Part shown: piece by piece, positions 23,460-32,421 of the stretch | How positions within the stretch are numbered: position 1 is the first letter of the stretch | Layout of the letters: each line of letters begins with the position of its first letter | From: Marinococcus halophilus | GTDB lineage: Bacteria > Bacillota > Bacilli > Bacillales > Marinococcaceae | Direction: 5' to 3' | DNA: 64,000 bases | NCBI RefSeq assembly: GCF_002265875.1 | Contig: NZ_NPFA01000006.1 | Span: forward strand, 150-64,149 | Program-made: the position numbers and the translations under genes | Notes under the pieces: generated by a model | Database searches by the model: none | What the model was told of the DNA's origin: nothing | The model's input: the letters and a program-made list of their open reading frames with translations, nothing else

Positions 23460-23666
23460 TTAGCAATAAAATTCATGGCCTTGGCGGAAAGAAGAAGTAA
23501 TACATACCGATGCAGCCGCTGGAAAAATAATTAGATTAACAATATAACCCAGGATATACCATTCACCATTTCTAATACCTACTGCTATAAACACGATCGT
23601 AAGAATAATAAAAATACTTCCTACTACACGCTTCATTACTTTTTTCATCGTCTCTCTATCTTTCAT
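23460..23666 (-). CDS. small two-helix membrane protein
   Basis: A 68-residue protein with a basic N-terminus and two hydrophobic helices (about 13-30 and 36-57). GGAGGGAACT directly before the ATG is a good ribosome site. I do not recognise the family. It is the last of a row of four very small minus-strand genes (24178 to 23460), separated from the previous one by 22 bases. Confidence 0.6.
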   Translation of the reverse strand: MKDRETMKKVMKRVVGSIFIILTIVFIAVGIRNGEWYILGYIVNLIIFPAAASVCITSSFRQGHEFYC

Positions 23667-23688
23667 AGTTCCCTCCTCAATTAGTTTT

Positions 23689-23808
23689 TTACAGGAAATG
23701 TCCAGGAAACCAAATCATAATTCCAGGGAACAGCCCCAGTCCTACACCATTTTCAGTGCGCCCGGTCCACTGGTGCCAAAACGCCTGTTCATTTATTAAG
23801 TTTTTCAC
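23689..23808 (-). CDS. possible 39-residue peptide
   Basis: A 40-codon frame with GTG start, aromatic-rich (FWHQWTG near 10-16, then a Gly/Leu/Phe/Pro-rich tail). No separate ribosome site is present, but the start lies inside the preceding small frame, so translational coupling is possible. I do not recognise it; a chance frame cannot be excluded. Confidence 0.35.
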   Translation of the reverse strand: MKNLINEQAFWHQWTGRTENGVGLGLFPGIMIWFPGHFL

Positions 23809-23872
23809 TCCGTTGATCCATTAGCTGAAAAAAGATGGTCAGTATCCATATAACGATACCTGCACCGCTCAT
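23789..23872 (-). CDS. possible 27-residue membrane peptide
   Basis: A 28-codon frame: a hydrophobic helix (AGIVIWILTIFFQLM) followed by a charged tail (DQRSEKLNK). GAAGG lies nine bases before the ATG. It overlaps the next frame by 20 bases. The form, one helix with a charged tail, is common in small membrane regulators and toxins. No family recognised. Confidence 0.4.
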   Translation of the reverse strand: MSGAGIVIWILTIFFQLMDQRSEKLNK

Positions 23873-23914
23873 AACTTACAGCCTTCTCAGCCGCTCTCAT
23901 GCCTAACCTTTCAG

Positions 23915-24178
23915 TTATGATATCAGATGAAACGAACTTATTAGGATGATAATTCCTGCTCCCAACAGTAACCGCCAATAAAATGTGGGAACCCCATCGG
24001 TCCATTCCAGCACTGCACGGGCAATGAGCTGAACTCCTACTCCGTAAAAAAGGAGAAGCAGCCCAACGCGGGTGTAGTCCAGGGCAAGCATAACAAGCAC
24101 GGCGGCCATCAGCAGCACCCCCGAGGCTGCTAATGAATATAGCTTTGATTTCGATAACGTTGTTTGCTGAGTTTTCAT
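23915..24178 (-). CDS. small three-helix membrane protein
   Basis: An 87-residue protein with three hydrophobic helices (about 13-33, 36-56 and 65-83) and a polar N-terminus. The start is placed at ATG 24178, because AAAGGA lies nine bases ahead; a GTG at 24196 and an ATG at 24184 overlap or crowd that site. Function unknown. It heads a row of small membrane-protein genes on this strand. Confidence 0.6.
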   Translation of the reverse strand: MKTQQTTLSKSKLYSLAASGVLLMAAVLVMLALDYTRVGLLLLFYGVGVQLIARAVLEWTDGVPTFYWRLLLGAGIIILISSFHLIS

Positions 24179-24391
24179 TACCATTCTTCCTTTCACCCCT
24201 GATTAATAACAAATATTTCCTTTATTGGTATACCCTTAGGTTCAACTTTACATGTATTCGTTCGTATAAAAAGTAATATCATTCTCTTTACTCCCTCTGT
24301 TGAAAATTTTAACTGTATAACGCTAAGCAACATTTTCGCGAAGACCTTTTGGATCGTGCTATAGTTTGTTGGCAGAAGGAGGGCTTATGCA

Positions 24392-25516
24392 ATGAATGAA
24401 AAATATACCCCACTATTTCAACCATTAACATTACCGAATGGTACAATATTGAGAAATCGCTTTGTGTTAGCGCCGTTAACCCATGTTTCCTCCAATGAGG
24501 ATGGCACTATATCTGACCGCGAACTTCCATATATTGAAAAACGATCGGAGGATGTCGGCCTGGCTATTACGGCAGCAAGCAATGTGACAGCTTTAGGGAA
24601 AGCGTTCCCCGGACAGCCGTCCATCGCCAGAGACTCGGATATCGAAGGCCTGCGCCAGCAAGCTGCTGTCATGAAAAAGAACGGGGCAAAAGCCGTCGCC
24701 CAGATTCACCACGGCGGAGCCCAGTCTCTGCCTAAATTGACTCCCGGGGGCGATGTAGCCGCGCCAAGTGAAATTGAACTGGCAAGCTTTGGCGAGCCAC
24801 AAAAGCACCAGGCTCGTCCTATTACAAAAGAAGAAATCGAAGAAACAATTCGGGCGTTCGGGGAAGCGACGAGACGTGCGGCCCAGGCAGGCTTTGACGG
24901 CGTGGAAATTCACGGGGCCAACCACTATCTCATTCAACAGTTTGTGTCTCCGTACTATAATCGCCGGGATGACGAGTGGGCCGACCCATTCAAGTTTCCA
25001 CTGGCCGTTGTTGAGAAGGTAACCGCCGCAGCCAGAGAATATGGCGGCGACGATTTTATTGTAGGATACCGATTTTCCCCGGAAGAAGCCGAATCTCCAG
25101 GGATTACGATGGAGTTGACGAAGGAATTGATTGATAAGCTGGCTGATCAGCCGCTGGATTATTTCCATGTGTCCCTGATGGATATTCATTCCAAAACGCG
25201 GGAAGGTCCGTATTATGGACAGAAACGGATTCAACTGATCCATGATTGGATTGACGGCCGTGCTCCGCTAGTCGGCATCGGCTCCATTTTCACGGCAGAT
25301 GATGCCTTGAGTGCTCTGGAGACGGGCACGGAATTGGTCTGCCTCGGACGGGAGCTGCTGCTCGATTATCAGTTTGTGCGAAAAATTCAGGAGGGTCGCG
25401 AGCACGAGATCAATGCCACCTTTGATCCAGACGAGCCGACGAAATATCATGTTCCAGAGCCGCTATGGCAGCAGCTTTATAACGGATTTTATCCACTGCC
25501 GAGAAACGACGGCTGA
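24392..25516 (+). CDS. old yellow enzyme-type NADH:flavin oxidoreductase (YqiG-like)
   Basis: A 374-residue FMN-binding TIM-barrel reductase of the OYE family, closest in form to B. subtilis YqiG. Visible features are RNRFVLAPLTH near 21-31, QIHHGGAQ around 102-109 (FMN contact), HGANHYLIQQFVSPYYNRRDDEWADP around 172-197 with the catalytic His-Asn equivalents, and GIGSIFTADDALSAL near the phosphate-binding end. Such enzymes reduce activated alkenes, quinones or nitro compounds. AGGAGGGC gives the ribosome site. A hairpin follows 50 bases downstream. Confidence 0.88.
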   Translation: MNEKYTPLFQPLTLPNGTILRNRFVLAPLTHVSSNEDGTISDRELPYIEKRSEDVGLAITAASNVTALGKAFPGQPSIARDSDIEGLRQQAAVMKKNGAKAVAQIHHGGAQSLPKLTPGGDVAAPSEIELASFGEPQKHQARPITKEEIEETIRAFGEATRRAAQAGFDGVEIHGANHYLIQQFVSPYYNRRDDEWADPFKFPLAVVEKVTAAAREYGGDDFIVGYRFSPEEAESPGITMELTKELIDKLADQPLDYFHVSLMDIHSKTREGPYYGQKRIQLIHDWIDGRAPLVGIGSIFTADDALSALETGTELVCLGRELLLDYQFVRKIQEGREHEINATFDPDEPTKYHVPEPLWQQLYNGFYPLPRNDG

Positions 25517-25567
25517 TATCTTTGCGCCAGCTCACGATGCAACCGAGCTGAAGGAGAAGCAAAAACG

Positions 25568-25610
25568 CCTCCGGTATGACGTTAAAACGTCCATGCCGGA
25601 GGTGATTTTC
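25568..25610 (+). terminator. hairpin terminator after the flavin oxidoreductase
   Basis: A long near-perfect stem beginning CCTCCGGTATG and ending CATGCCGGAGG, then TGATTTTC. The U-tract is modest. Confidence 0.6.
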
Positions 25611-25755
25611 TACTTCCCGAAACCTTATTTTAATAAGTAAGATATTTGAATATTTTGCTTTTTCCTTCTTTTAAGATAAATTTTTTGCTATTCTAGTTTC
25701 AATTCTCTAAAAATACTGAGAAAATTTTGTTGGGCTGAAACAGGGAGGGAAATGA

Positions 25756-26922
25756 GTGGAACCAATTTACGCTGCACTTATCATCGTTGCTATCATAGCT
25801 TTAGGAGAGCTGTGCTCGATTTCCACTAGAGCAAAAGTTCCAACGCTTTTGGTCGTGGTCTTCGGTATGCTCGTATTATTTCAAACTGGTATTATTCCTG
25901 AGAGCTTAGTGGAATCTTCTGTTTTCACTGCTTTTGGAAGTATGCTGGTTCCAGTACTTTTAGTGCATTTAGGCACAATGATCCCTCTAAAAGTTCTTTT
26001 TGCGCAGTATAAAGCGGTGTTGACTGCTTTAGTAGGAGTGGCTATTTCAGTCAGTATCATTTTGCTGATCGTCTCTTTCCTATTTAACTATAATAGTGCA
26101 GTAGCAGGTGCTGGACCGATTTCAGGAGGTATTTTTGCTTATATCATTACTCGCGACGGGCTTACTGAGGCAGGATTGACCTCTTTAGCAGCTATACCTG
26201 TCGTTATCTTTGCCCTCCAAAACCTTGTAGGCATGCCTTTAACGGCTATTTTATTAAGAAAATATGCTTTGTTGATTCGAGGTGAAAACCCAGCAGATAC
26301 GGAAACAGCAGCTACCGTTCAGCACGATGAACAAACCGCATCTCCATTACTCTTCCCCGACAGATTGATGCAAAGCAGTTTTTTTCTATTATTTCTTCTG
26401 CTAATTGGTGGTTCTCTCGCCACTTTTCTTGGCAGTATCACTGGATTTATCAATAGTAGTATTTGGGGTCTTTTGATCGGTATTGCTGGAGCAGCACTCC
26501 GAATTTATCCAGACCATGCCCTGGATAAAGCTAATAGTTCAGGTATCACTATGATTGCATTAATATTTGTCGTTATTGGAAGCCTCGTTGGCATTACTTT
26601 TGAACAAATTATCGCATCTTTGGTCCCCGCATTAGTAATTATGGCTTTAGGTACAGTGGGGCTGACATTAGGAGGCTGGCTTGGGGGCAAATGGCTCGGA
26701 TGGCACCCAACTAAATCAATTCCAGTAGCACTAACTGCGATGTATGGATTTCCTGGAGACTACTTAATCGTAGAAGAAGTAAGCAGGAGTGTTGGACGTA
26801 CGGAAATTGAACGGAAAAGAATTATGGATGAGCTGGTGGCCCCTATGCTGATAGGTGGTTTCACCTCAGTCAGCATTGGCTCTATTATTATCGCAAGTAT
26901 TCTAGTCGGTACACTCAATTAA
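25756..26922 (+). CDS. multi-pass permease of uncertain family
   Basis: A 388-residue membrane protein with about eleven hydrophobic helices and a hydrophilic loop near 180-200. The arrangement, with Gly/Pro-rich helix breaks such as GAGPISGGIFAYI and a late MYGFPGDYLIVEEV, suggests a cation-coupled carboxylate carrier related to glutamate/sodium symporters, but I cannot assign a family firmly. Start is GTG 25756 behind GGGAGGG. The amidohydrolase begins 18 bases downstream, so they form an operon; importing that enzyme's substrate is the obvious role. Confidence 0.7.
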   Translation: MEPIYAALIIVAIIALGELCSISTRAKVPTLLVVVFGMLVLFQTGIIPESLVESSVFTAFGSMLVPVLLVHLGTMIPLKVLFAQYKAVLTALVGVAISVSIILLIVSFLFNYNSAVAGAGPISGGIFAYIITRDGLTEAGLTSLAAIPVVIFALQNLVGMPLTAILLRKYALLIRGENPADTETAATVQHDEQTASPLLFPDRLMQSSFFLLFLLLIGGSLATFLGSITGFINSSIWGLLIGIAGAALRIYPDHALDKANSSGITMIALIFVVIGSLVGITFEQIIASLVPALVIMALGTVGLTLGGWLGGKWLGWHPTKSIPVALTAMYGFPGDYLIVEEVSRSVGRTEIERKRIMDELVAPMLIGGFTSVSIGSIIIASILVGTLN

Positions 26923-26940
26923 TCGAAAGGAAGAATAAAA

Positions 26941-28185
26941 ATGGAAAATACGTTAATCAAAAATGGCACATTAATTGATGGGAAAGGTAATGACCCTATT
27001 ACAAACGCTTCAGTATTAATACAGGATGACAAAATTCAAGCTATTGGGCCAGAGGCAGAGTTAAAAGCAGCGGATAATACCTCAGTGATCGATGCAGAAG
27101 GAAAATATGTACTACCCGGGTTTATAGACACTCATGTACATATGATGCTTGAAATGAAAAGCATGCAAAAAACGCTCACCACTCCTTTTTCATATCGCTT
27201 TTATGAAAGTGTTCATTACTTAGAAAGGACCATTCAAACGGGGATCACCTCGGTGCGAGACGCAGGTTTTGCAGACGCAGGATTAAAGCAGGCTGTTAAT
27301 GATGAACTTGTTAAGGGGCCCCGAATGCAAATTAGCATTAATCCACTTACGATTACCGGCGGCCACGGCGATCATTGGATGAGATCAGGGGTGGACGCCT
27401 ATCTCACCGGAGTTGATCATCCGGGCATGCCAAATGGCGTTTGCGACGGAACAGAAGAAGTAAGAAAAACGGTACGAAAAATGCTGCGGGCTGGGGCAGA
27501 TGTTATTAAAGTACATGCTACGGGGGGTGTAACCAGTCCTACTGATCACCCAGAATTCACTCAATTCACCCAGGAAGAACTGGAAGTAATGGTGGAAGAA
27601 GCCAGCTTCCGTAAAGGTAAAAAGGTTATGGCTCATGCGCAAGGAAGTGAGGGAATTAAAAATGCTATTAGAGCAGGTATTCATTCCATTGAGCATGGGA
27701 TTTTCTTAGATGACGAAGCCATCGAACTAATGATCAAGAATGGTACCTACCTGGTCCCGACACTGCTGGCACCTGTAGCTGTTTTAGAGGATGGAGAAAA
27801 TGAAGGTAATATGAGTGAATATGCGATGGAAAAATCACGGGAAGTTATTGAACATCACAGAGAAAGTATTAAAAGAGCTTATGAAGCTGGAGTAACTATA
27901 GCCATGGGCACAGATGCCGGCGTTATGAAGCACGGGACGAATTTGCGCGAATTGGGATTAATGTGCGATATTGGCATGTCCCCTATGGATGCCCTTATCG
28001 CTACAACAAAAACAGCCGCTGAGTGTCTTGGATGGGGAGAATATACCGGCACAGTGGAAGAAGGGAAATGGGCTGACCTTGTAATTGTTGATAAAAACCC
28101 TCTGGAAGACATTCGCTTATTAGAAAACGAAAAAAATATTCTATTCGTCATGAAAGAAGGAAAAGTTTATAAATCAACCTTATAA
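26941..28185 (+). CDS. metal-dependent amidohydrolase (imidazolonepropionase/prolidase-like)
   Basis: A 414-residue amidohydrolase-superfamily enzyme. Metal ligands are visible: His65 and His67 in FIDTHVHMM, a candidate carboxylated lysine in VIKVHATGG near 186, His in MAHAQGSEG near 228, His in SIEHG near 247, and Asp in MGTDAGV near 321. This pattern fits the binuclear group that includes bacterial Xaa-Pro dipeptidases and related enzymes on N-acyl or cyclic amide substrates. Co-transcribed with the permease; GAAAGGAAG is the ribosome site. Substrate unknown. Confidence 0.85.
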   Translation: MENTLIKNGTLIDGKGNDPITNASVLIQDDKIQAIGPEAELKAADNTSVIDAEGKYVLPGFIDTHVHMMLEMKSMQKTLTTPFSYRFYESVHYLERTIQTGITSVRDAGFADAGLKQAVNDELVKGPRMQISINPLTITGGHGDHWMRSGVDAYLTGVDHPGMPNGVCDGTEEVRKTVRKMLRAGADVIKVHATGGVTSPTDHPEFTQFTQEELEVMVEEASFRKGKKVMAHAQGSEGIKNAIRAGIHSIEHGIFLDDEAIELMIKNGTYLVPTLLAPVAVLEDGENEGNMSEYAMEKSREVIEHHRESIKRAYEAGVTIAMGTDAGVMKHGTNLRELGLMCDIGMSPMDALIATTKTAAECLGWGEYTGTVEEGKWADLVIVDKNPLEDIRLLENEKNILFVMKEGKVYKSTL

Positions 28186-28195
28186 TTTGTTAATA

Positions 28196-28222
28196 GCGTC
28201 CACCACTGTGGGCGCCTTTTTT
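28196..28222 (+). terminator. intrinsic terminator after the amidohydrolase
   Basis: GCGTCCAC / GTGGGCGC hairpin followed by CTTTTTT. Confidence 0.8.
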
Positions 28223-28380
28223 AAATTCAAAGCGATGTTAATACTCAATTTCCTTAGATAATATGTCGCATAATAGATTATTAAATACATAAAATCTTCC
28301 GTACATTTTCTTACATAAAATCCCTTTATGGTTATTTTTTTGATAAGGTAGTGGCTATATTGCTTTAAGGGGGAAATTAG

Positions 28381-29763
28381 TTGGAGAATGTAAAAAGAAA
28401 ACTAGGGGTTTTGACTACCACAGGAATTTTAGCTGCCATGCCTGCCTTAGAAACAACTGCACATGCTGAGGAGACACCAGATTTTCCATTAAATGAAATT
28501 AATGCTGAAGAAGCAGAAGGCGAATATTATGTGCCTTCTTCAGTAGAAAATATTCATTGGGGGGATTTGCCTAACCGTGAAAGCCAGGCGGTTGAAAGTA
28601 TTCAATCAGGCGAAACTGTCACTTTTGATACTGTGTCCCATGAAGGGATACTTGAAGATCAGGGAAGAGATCCAGTAGAATATTTCAGCCAGCATGGAAT
28701 TGAGGAAGACCAAGTACTAGAAGAGGCTAAAGAAATAACAGCTTCAAATATTGAACACGACTTCGAAGATCATGGACCTCACGTGGTTACTGGCCCAGTT
28801 GAAGTAAAAGGAGCTGAACCGGGCGACGTATTAAAAGTAGAAGTTATGTCATTAACACCTAGAGTTCCCTACGGAGTCATCTCCAATCGTCATTATAAAG
28901 GAGCGCTCCCAGAAGAGTTTCCGGAGAATGAAGGCCCAGAGGAAGGAGCCAGCGCGGAAAACCCAGAACTGTACAATAACGTGTCAACATTCACTCCAAT
29001 AGAACAACAAAATGGCGAGTGGATGGCAGAAATTCCAGGCGAAGACGTATACTTTCCTATTGATCCATTTATGGGCTTAATGGGAGTTGCTTCAGATACC
29101 GATGAGTATGTAAACTCTGTGCCCCCAAGTGAAACAGGCGGTAATATCGATATTAATGAACTCGGGGTCGGCTCTACTCTGTATCTCCCTGTAGAAGTGG
29201 CGGGAGCTATGTTTTATACCGGAGACCCTCACTTTGCTCAAGGAGATGGAGAAGTAGCTTTAACTGCTCTTGAAGGGTCCCTTAGAGGCACCTTTCGATT
29301 AACTGTGTTAGAAGATGGCGAAGAGAGCATTCCTGGAGAAAATGACACATTTGATCAACCATTTGGAGAAACAGATGATTATTGGATTCCTATTGGACTG
29401 GATGAAGATTTGGATGAAGCCATGAAAGAATCCACAAGAGAGTCTATCGATTTTCTATCTGAAGAACTTGGAATGGATAGAGCAAAAGCTTATGCTTATT
29501 TAAGTGCTGCCACAGATTATGAAGTTTCTCAAGTAGTAGACAAGACAAAAGGCATCCATGCGCTTATCCAAAAAGCCCACTTTGATGAAAAAATAAATCA
29601 AGATGAAATGCCGGCAGAAGAAACAGAACATACTGAATCGGAAGAAGAAGGCGGAGGCGAACTTCCTGATACTTCAACAAATACTATTCTATATATACTT
29701 TTAGGAACGTTGCTTGCCTTTGGAAGTGGTTTATGGCTATTCCAAAAGAAACGATCTGTTTAA
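28381..29763 (+). CDS. LPXTG-anchored acetamidase/formamidase-family protein
   Basis: A 460-residue exported protein. Residues 1-29 form a signal peptide ending in AHA; the body (about 30-400) matches the FmdA/AmdA acetamidase-formamidase family, with EPGDVLKVEV near 149-158 and GDPHFAQGDGEV near 281-292. The C-terminus has a sortase signal, LPDTS at 428-432, a hydrophobic helix and a QKKR tail. The protein is very acidic. Family members usually hydrolyse formamide or acetamide in the cytoplasm; a wall-anchored form is unusual. TTG 28381 is the start, seven bases after AAGGGGG. It has its own promoter region and terminator but adjoins the permease-amidohydrolase pair. Confidence 0.82.
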   Translation: MENVKRKLGVLTTTGILAAMPALETTAHAEETPDFPLNEINAEEAEGEYYVPSSVENIHWGDLPNRESQAVESIQSGETVTFDTVSHEGILEDQGRDPVEYFSQHGIEEDQVLEEAKEITASNIEHDFEDHGPHVVTGPVEVKGAEPGDVLKVEVMSLTPRVPYGVISNRHYKGALPEEFPENEGPEEGASAENPELYNNVSTFTPIEQQNGEWMAEIPGEDVYFPIDPFMGLMGVASDTDEYVNSVPPSETGGNIDINELGVGSTLYLPVEVAGAMFYTGDPHFAQGDGEVALTALEGSLRGTFRLTVLEDGEESIPGENDTFDQPFGETDDYWIPIGLDEDLDEAMKESTRESIDFLSEELGMDRAKAYAYLSAATDYEVSQVVDKTKGIHALIQKAHFDEKINQDEMPAEETEHTESEEEGGGELPDTSTNTILYILLGTLLAFGSGLWLFQKKRSV

Positions 29764-29767
29764 AGAC

Positions 29768-29803
29768 AAGAACCAGCAGAAATTAACCTTCTGCTGGTTC
29801 TTT
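29768..29803 (+). terminator. intrinsic terminator after the anchored amidase
   Basis: Perfect 14-base-pair stem AAGAACCAGCAGAA / TTCTGCTGGTTCTT, then T. Confidence 0.85.
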
Positions 29804-29966
29804 AGGTGTTCGATGCTTTATATTCTGAAGGAGATAACCCCATAATTCCCATTGGGTAACACTCGCTTGTTAATCTTCCCTGAACTTTCCTGGCTCCAGA
29901 AACATTCAGCATAAATTCTGCTACGAGGATTTGACCCCTTCACCGCAAGGAGGAATAACTACGGTT

Positions 29967-30024
29967 TGGAGCCCCGCCCGTAATCTTCCGGGCCCACGTA
30001 CATAAAACCGAGGTTTGGGCTCCA
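29967..30024. repeat. inverted repeat downstream of the CoA-transferase gene
   Basis: TGGAGCCC (29967-29974) and GGGCTCCA (30017-30024) enclose GC-rich sequence with smaller internal hairpins. It lies just after the minus-strand CoA-transferase stop and may protect or end that transcript, although no U-run is seen. Confidence 0.4.
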
Positions 30025-30034
30025 TTTCCTGACT

Positions 30035-31552
30035 TTAGATTTTCATCGCTGCTTCCCGCATTGTCCCTTCCTTCTGCATCTGTACATGCCAGGTGAGGGC
30101 TTCTTCCAGAAGATGCGGTGTCTGGCCGCCGGCTTCCTCACAGGCGCGCTGAAAATAACTCCACAACTGCTCCTTATACAGCGGATGCACGCAGTGCTGA
30201 ATAATTTCTGCAGCTCTCTCCCGCGGCGCAAGCCCCCGGAGGTCTGCATAGCCCTGCTCTGTCACTAGAATATCAACGTCGTGCTCCGTATGATCCACAT
30301 GGGAGACAAACGGCACCACGCTGGAAATGTCACCGTTTTTGGCAATTGATTTAGTTACAAAAATGGCTGTGCGGGCGTTGCGGGCGAAGTCTCCGGAACC
30401 GCCAATGCCATTCATCATATTCGTGCCATTTACGTGAGTGGAATTAACGTTGCCGTAGATGTCTGCTTCGAGGGCCGTATTAATGGAAATCAGGCCGAGG
30501 CGCCGGATGATTTCCGGGTGATTGGATAGTTCCTGCGGACGCAGGACCAACTGATCCCGGTAGTCTTCAAGCTTTGGAAAAACTTTGTTCATTTTCTCCC
30601 CGGAAAGAGTAATCGAACAGCCTGACGCAAACCGGACTTTGCCGGCGTCCATCAAATCGAACACGGCGTCCTGGAGCACCTCGGAGTACACCTCCAGATT
30701 CGTGAATTCCGAATCCAATAGCCCGTGAAACACAGCGTTCGCTACTGTGCCGATGCCGGACTGCAGCGGAGGGAGCTCTTTTTCAGCATTTCCGTGAGCG
30801 TATTCATTTTTCAAGAAATCGATCAGGTGTCCGGCCATCGCCTTTGTTGTTTCATCCGGGCTTGTAACGGTCGACGGTGAATCCAGCTCCTTCGTGACGA
30901 TAATCCCCTGGATTTTTTCCGGATTAACTGGAATGGCGGTAGTGCCAATACGGTCCTCTACGTCCCTTAACGGGATCGGCCCTCTTTCTCCCTGCCGGCC
31001 CATATGGTAGATGTCGTGCATCCCTTCCAGATCGGCAGGCTGGGCCATGTTCAGTTCCACAATAATCATATCAGCCTCTTCTGCAAAAACTGCCGAATTG
31101 CCTACCGAGGTGGAAGGCACGATCCATCCTTCTTCGGTGATTGCCACTGCTTCTATGATCGCTGCATCAATACGGTTGAGCGACCCGTTCCTTACACTTT
31201 CTGCCGTGTGGGACAGATGCTGGTCAATAAACGAAATATTTCCCTGGTTGATCTCTTCCCGCATCCGCTGGTCCACCTGAAAAGGTAATCGCTTACAAAC
31301 AATGCCGGCATCAGTCATGATCTGGTCAGTATCCGAACCAAGCGAAGCCCCGGTATAAACGTCAAGACAGAACTCTTCCTGCTTCGCTTTTTCTACGAGA
31401 GCCCCGGGCATAGCTTTCACGTCTCCTGCTCGTGTAAAACCGCTCAGGCCCACAGTCATTCCGTCCTTGATCCATCCTGCTGCTGTTTCACTGTCCACGA
31501 TGCGTTCCTTTAAACCGTTGTGCCGGAGCATCTGCTGGAGTTTATTGTTCAC
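30035..31552 (-). CDS. acetyl-CoA hydrolase/succinyl-CoA:acetate CoA-transferase family protein
   Basis: A 505-residue class I CoA-transferase of the Cat1/AarC/YgfH type. The glutamate that forms the acyl-CoA thioester lies in LEVYSEVLQDAVFDL near residue 290, and the oxyanion loop is NGIGGSGDFARN near 385-396. The enzyme moves CoA between succinate, acetate or propionate. GTG 31552 is the start behind GAGGG. A LytTR-type regulator lies directly upstream on the same strand, and two LytTR-like half-sites are present between them, so dedicated regulation is likely. Confidence 0.88.
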   Translation of the reverse strand: MNNKLQQMLRHNGLKERIVDSETAAGWIKDGMTVGLSGFTRAGDVKAMPGALVEKAKQEEFCLDVYTGASLGSDTDQIMTDAGIVCKRLPFQVDQRMREEINQGNISFIDQHLSHTAESVRNGSLNRIDAAIIEAVAITEEGWIVPSTSVGNSAVFAEEADMIIVELNMAQPADLEGMHDIYHMGRQGERGPIPLRDVEDRIGTTAIPVNPEKIQGIIVTKELDSPSTVTSPDETTKAMAGHLIDFLKNEYAHGNAEKELPPLQSGIGTVANAVFHGLLDSEFTNLEVYSEVLQDAVFDLMDAGKVRFASGCSITLSGEKMNKVFPKLEDYRDQLVLRPQELSNHPEIIRRLGLISINTALEADIYGNVNSTHVNGTNMMNGIGGSGDFARNARTAIFVTKSIAKNGDISSVVPFVSHVDHTEHDVDILVTEQGYADLRGLAPRERAAEIIQHCVHPLYKEQLWSYFQRACEEAGGQTPHLLEEALTWHVQMQKEGTMREAAMKI

Positions 31553-31616
31553 GGTAAACCCTCATTTCTTTTTGTACAGCGTAGCAGGATGTGTCATAAG
31601 ATTCTTTCAATTATGC

Positions 31617-31643
31617 ACAAACGACCGGTATTCATGAATAAAC
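31617..31643 (-). promoter_or_regulatory. candidate LytTR direct-repeat operator
   Basis: On the minus strand GTTTAT (31638-31643) and GTTTGT (31617-31622) begin 21 bases apart, fitting the LytTR half-site core GTTN[AG][TG] and its usual two-turn spacing. They lie 65-90 bases upstream of the CoA-transferase start. Confidence 0.4.
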
Positions 31644-31662
31644 CAGCATATTTGCGGATGAA

Positions 31663-32313
31663 TCAGAATTGCAGCCGCCACCGGAAGGTGCTCGCATACG
31701 TCTGGCCAACCGGCACCCGGGACCCTTCATCCATAATGAGCGTAAAGGTGGAATGCGAATCCGGCTGAATGTCCCGGATTTTGTTTAAATTCACGATAAA
31801 TGAACGGTGGCAGCGGATGAATGTATCCTCCGGCAGCAGCCATTCCAGCTGATGCAGCGTGAATTTGTTTGTGCCCCTTCCTGCACTCGTCTGCATCCAC
31901 GTTTTCCGTTCGTATGCTTCCATGTAAGAAACGTCGCTGTAGGGAACAGGTTTCCAGCCATTTTCATGCTCCATCGTTAATATTTTAAGCTCTTCCGGAG
32001 CTTCGCCGGGCACGGTAATTGCGGTCAGACAGCCGACAAGTTCATTTTTTTGAATAATTGGCACCGACGTTCCGTAGTAAGGGATACCGAAGACGTGTCT
32101 GCTCACGTGCCGGGACGTTTTCTTCTTGCTGGCCAAAGAATGGTAGCTGACCGTATCCTGTACCACCCTGTCGCCCGGGGTAATTGACAGGTCGACCGAC
32201 CGGCTCGGCTTATAGTAAATGAACGCATCTGTACTTGCAGCAGCGAATGAGGTCTCCTTCGGGAATAATTCTTTAAAGCTGTCGATCAACGGCGCAATAG
32301 ATGATTGATCCAT
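31663..32313 (-). CDS. LytTR-domain transcriptional regulator with N-terminal sensor
   Basis: A 216-residue protein. The C-terminal 100 residues are a LytTR DNA-binding domain (YERKTWMQTSAG, FIRCHRSFIVNLNKI, VPVGQTY). The N-terminal part (about 1-110) looks like a small PAS-type ligand-binding domain (DRVVQDTVSYHSLASKKKTSRH, then GIPYYGTSVPI). There is no receiver domain, so it likely senses a metabolite rather than a kinase signal. Strong AAAGGAGG ribosome site. The CoA-transferase gene follows after 110 bases on the same strand. Confidence 0.8.
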   Translation of the reverse strand: MDQSSIAPLIDSFKELFPKETSFAAASTDAFIYYKPSRSVDLSITPGDRVVQDTVSYHSLASKKKTSRHVSRHVFGIPYYGTSVPIIQKNELVGCLTAITVPGEAPEELKILTMEHENGWKPVPYSDVSYMEAYERKTWMQTSAGRGTNKFTLHQLEWLLPEDTFIRCHRSFIVNLNKIRDIQPDSHSTFTLIMDEGSRVPVGQTYASTFRWRLQF

Positions 32314-32421
32314 ACTTTTCCTCCTTTTGTTTAAAAATTCCCTTCTTATATTATACAGCCGGCTGCTGCCGCAAATGATTCTGTTTTCGAATACGCTGCA
32401 TGCTCTACTTCTATGCCAAGG

